Position numbers and translations under genes: made by a program. The notes beneath the pieces were generated by a model. It made no database searches, had not been told where the DNA came from, and saw only the letters and a list, made by a program, of their open reading frames with translations. A stretch of 6,446 nt of DNA from an uncultured Planctomycetaceae bacterium. GTDB lineage: Bacteria > Planctomycetota > Planctomycetia > Pirellulales > UBA1268. Numbering within the stretch: the first letter of the stretch is position 1; each line of letters begins with the position of its first letter. This document shows, piece by piece, positions 5,871-6,446 of this stretch. The stretch is taken from assembly GCA_937900985.1 (NCBI GenBank), contig CALCGM010000703.1:1-6446 (forward strand), read 5' to 3'.

Positions 5871-6002
5871 GCTCTCGTCCGCAGGTGGCGGCTCAATACC
5901 GGCAGCGGCCACCCGGTCAGCGATCGCGAGCAGCGATTCGCCAGCGTGTCGTCACGCGAGCCGGTGAGTAAGAAGCTTGTTGACCGCTTCAGTCGTCAGC
6001 AG
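5871..6002. other. Unassigned stretch between mobile-element remnants
   Basis: About 130 bases between the minus-strand remnant and the IS91 fragment show no intact gene. Plus-strand frames crossing here are open but unlike any family I know. On the minus strand, the peptide GESLLAIADRV followed by AAAGIEPPPADES (ending at 5868-5870) looks protein-like but is cut by a stop near 5945. This is probably the junk edge of a gene broken by insertions. Confidence 0.4.
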
Positions 6003-6446
6003 GCCCGCTTTAACGCAGTCGCAACGCTCACGAAGATCTTTCTTGCCGAGATCGAGCGGCTGCTGCTCGCTGCCGCAGGCGTCGCCGAGGCCGCCAACAC
6101 ACCGCGAGCGTCCCGCCCGCGGCTCGGCGGCGTCTCACCCGCCACCGCTTCGGGTCGGCCCTCAACCACCACGTGCACCTCCACGCGTGGGTGACCGACG
6201 GCGTCTTCGTGCCGGCTGCTGTCCATGCGGGCTGTGACGCACCGCCGACGTTCCTGCCGGCCCGGCCAGTTATCGCCGCAGACTTGGCCGCGCTCACCGA
6301 GCGGGTCCGCCGCCGCGTGATCCGGTGGTTCCGCATGCAGCGGCTGCTCGACGCCACGGCCGCTGCCGACATGCTCGCCTGGGAGAACAGCACATCGGCA
6401 AGCGGCGCGGTCCCGTGGCTGGCGGGCATGAGGCAGGCGGACAACC
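6003..6446 (+). pseudogene. IS91-family (Y2/HUH) transposase fragment, frameshifted, running to the window edge
   Basis: Two frames together give a recognisable IS91-type transposase (Y2_Tnp). The first, 6003-6140, reads ARFNAVATLTKIFLAEIER, then a linker, then RPRLGGVS. A one-base loss near 6139-6142 shifts the frame, and from 6143 it reads HRFGSALNHHVHLHAWV, TDGVFVPAAV, CDAPPTFLPARPVIAADLAA, LTERVRRRVIRWFRMQRLLD and AADMLAWENS. The HHVHLH cluster (6167-6184) matches the His-hydrophobic-His metal motif of rolling-circle HUH transposases. After AWENS (to 6391) the sequence no longer resembles the family (I expected GFSxDASVRI), so a second break lies there. The catalytic tyrosine region is not present. 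The 5' limit is uncertain; 5946-6002 in the same frame is not recognisably IS91. This is a dead copy. Confidence 0.72.

Overview
The window is GC-rich (by eye in the mid 60s %). It joins a well-preserved metabolic operon on the left to a toxin-antitoxin cassette and a stretch of decayed mobile DNA on the right. A planctomycete or similar high-GC bacterium would fit the DabAB pair, the codon use and the mix of IS256/IS91-like remnants. That assignment is an inference from general character; no lineage marker such as rRNA is present.

Positions 1-4116: two tightly spaced + strand genes, dabB and dabA. DabB is a NuoL-like membrane subunit and DabA a large UPF0753/DUF2309 protein with a beta-carbonic-anhydrase-like zinc site. 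Together they match the DAB inorganic-carbon accumulation complex: CO2 is thought to be hydrated vectorially by DabA, driven by the cation gradient through DabB. The residues expected for zinc binding in DabA (C345, D347, H524, C539) are all present. No RubisCO, carboxysome or regulator gene is in view.

Positions 4117-5351: a phd/yefM-like antitoxin and a vapC PIN-domain toxin form a two-gene operon. A perfect 19-bp palindrome and a plausible sigma-70 promoter precede it. The operon lies between two direct 153-bp repeats (4216-4368 and 5199-5351) that differ at only two positions. Each repeat is bounded by 21-bp perfect inverted repeats, so each looks like a MITE or large palindromic repeat.

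Positions 5352-6446: gene debris. In order it holds the C-terminal part of an unrecognised minus-strand gene that ends inside the second repeat; the last ~70 codons of an IS256-family transposase; a short minus-strand coding remnant; and a frameshifted IS91-family (Y2/HUH) transposase fragment whose recognisable part stops about 55 bases before the right edge. The area reads as an insertion hotspot downstream of the conserved dabBA operon.

The DAB system is already described. The least-explained items here are the repeat-flanked TA cassette, the repeat family itself and the unidentified minus-strand gene fragment.
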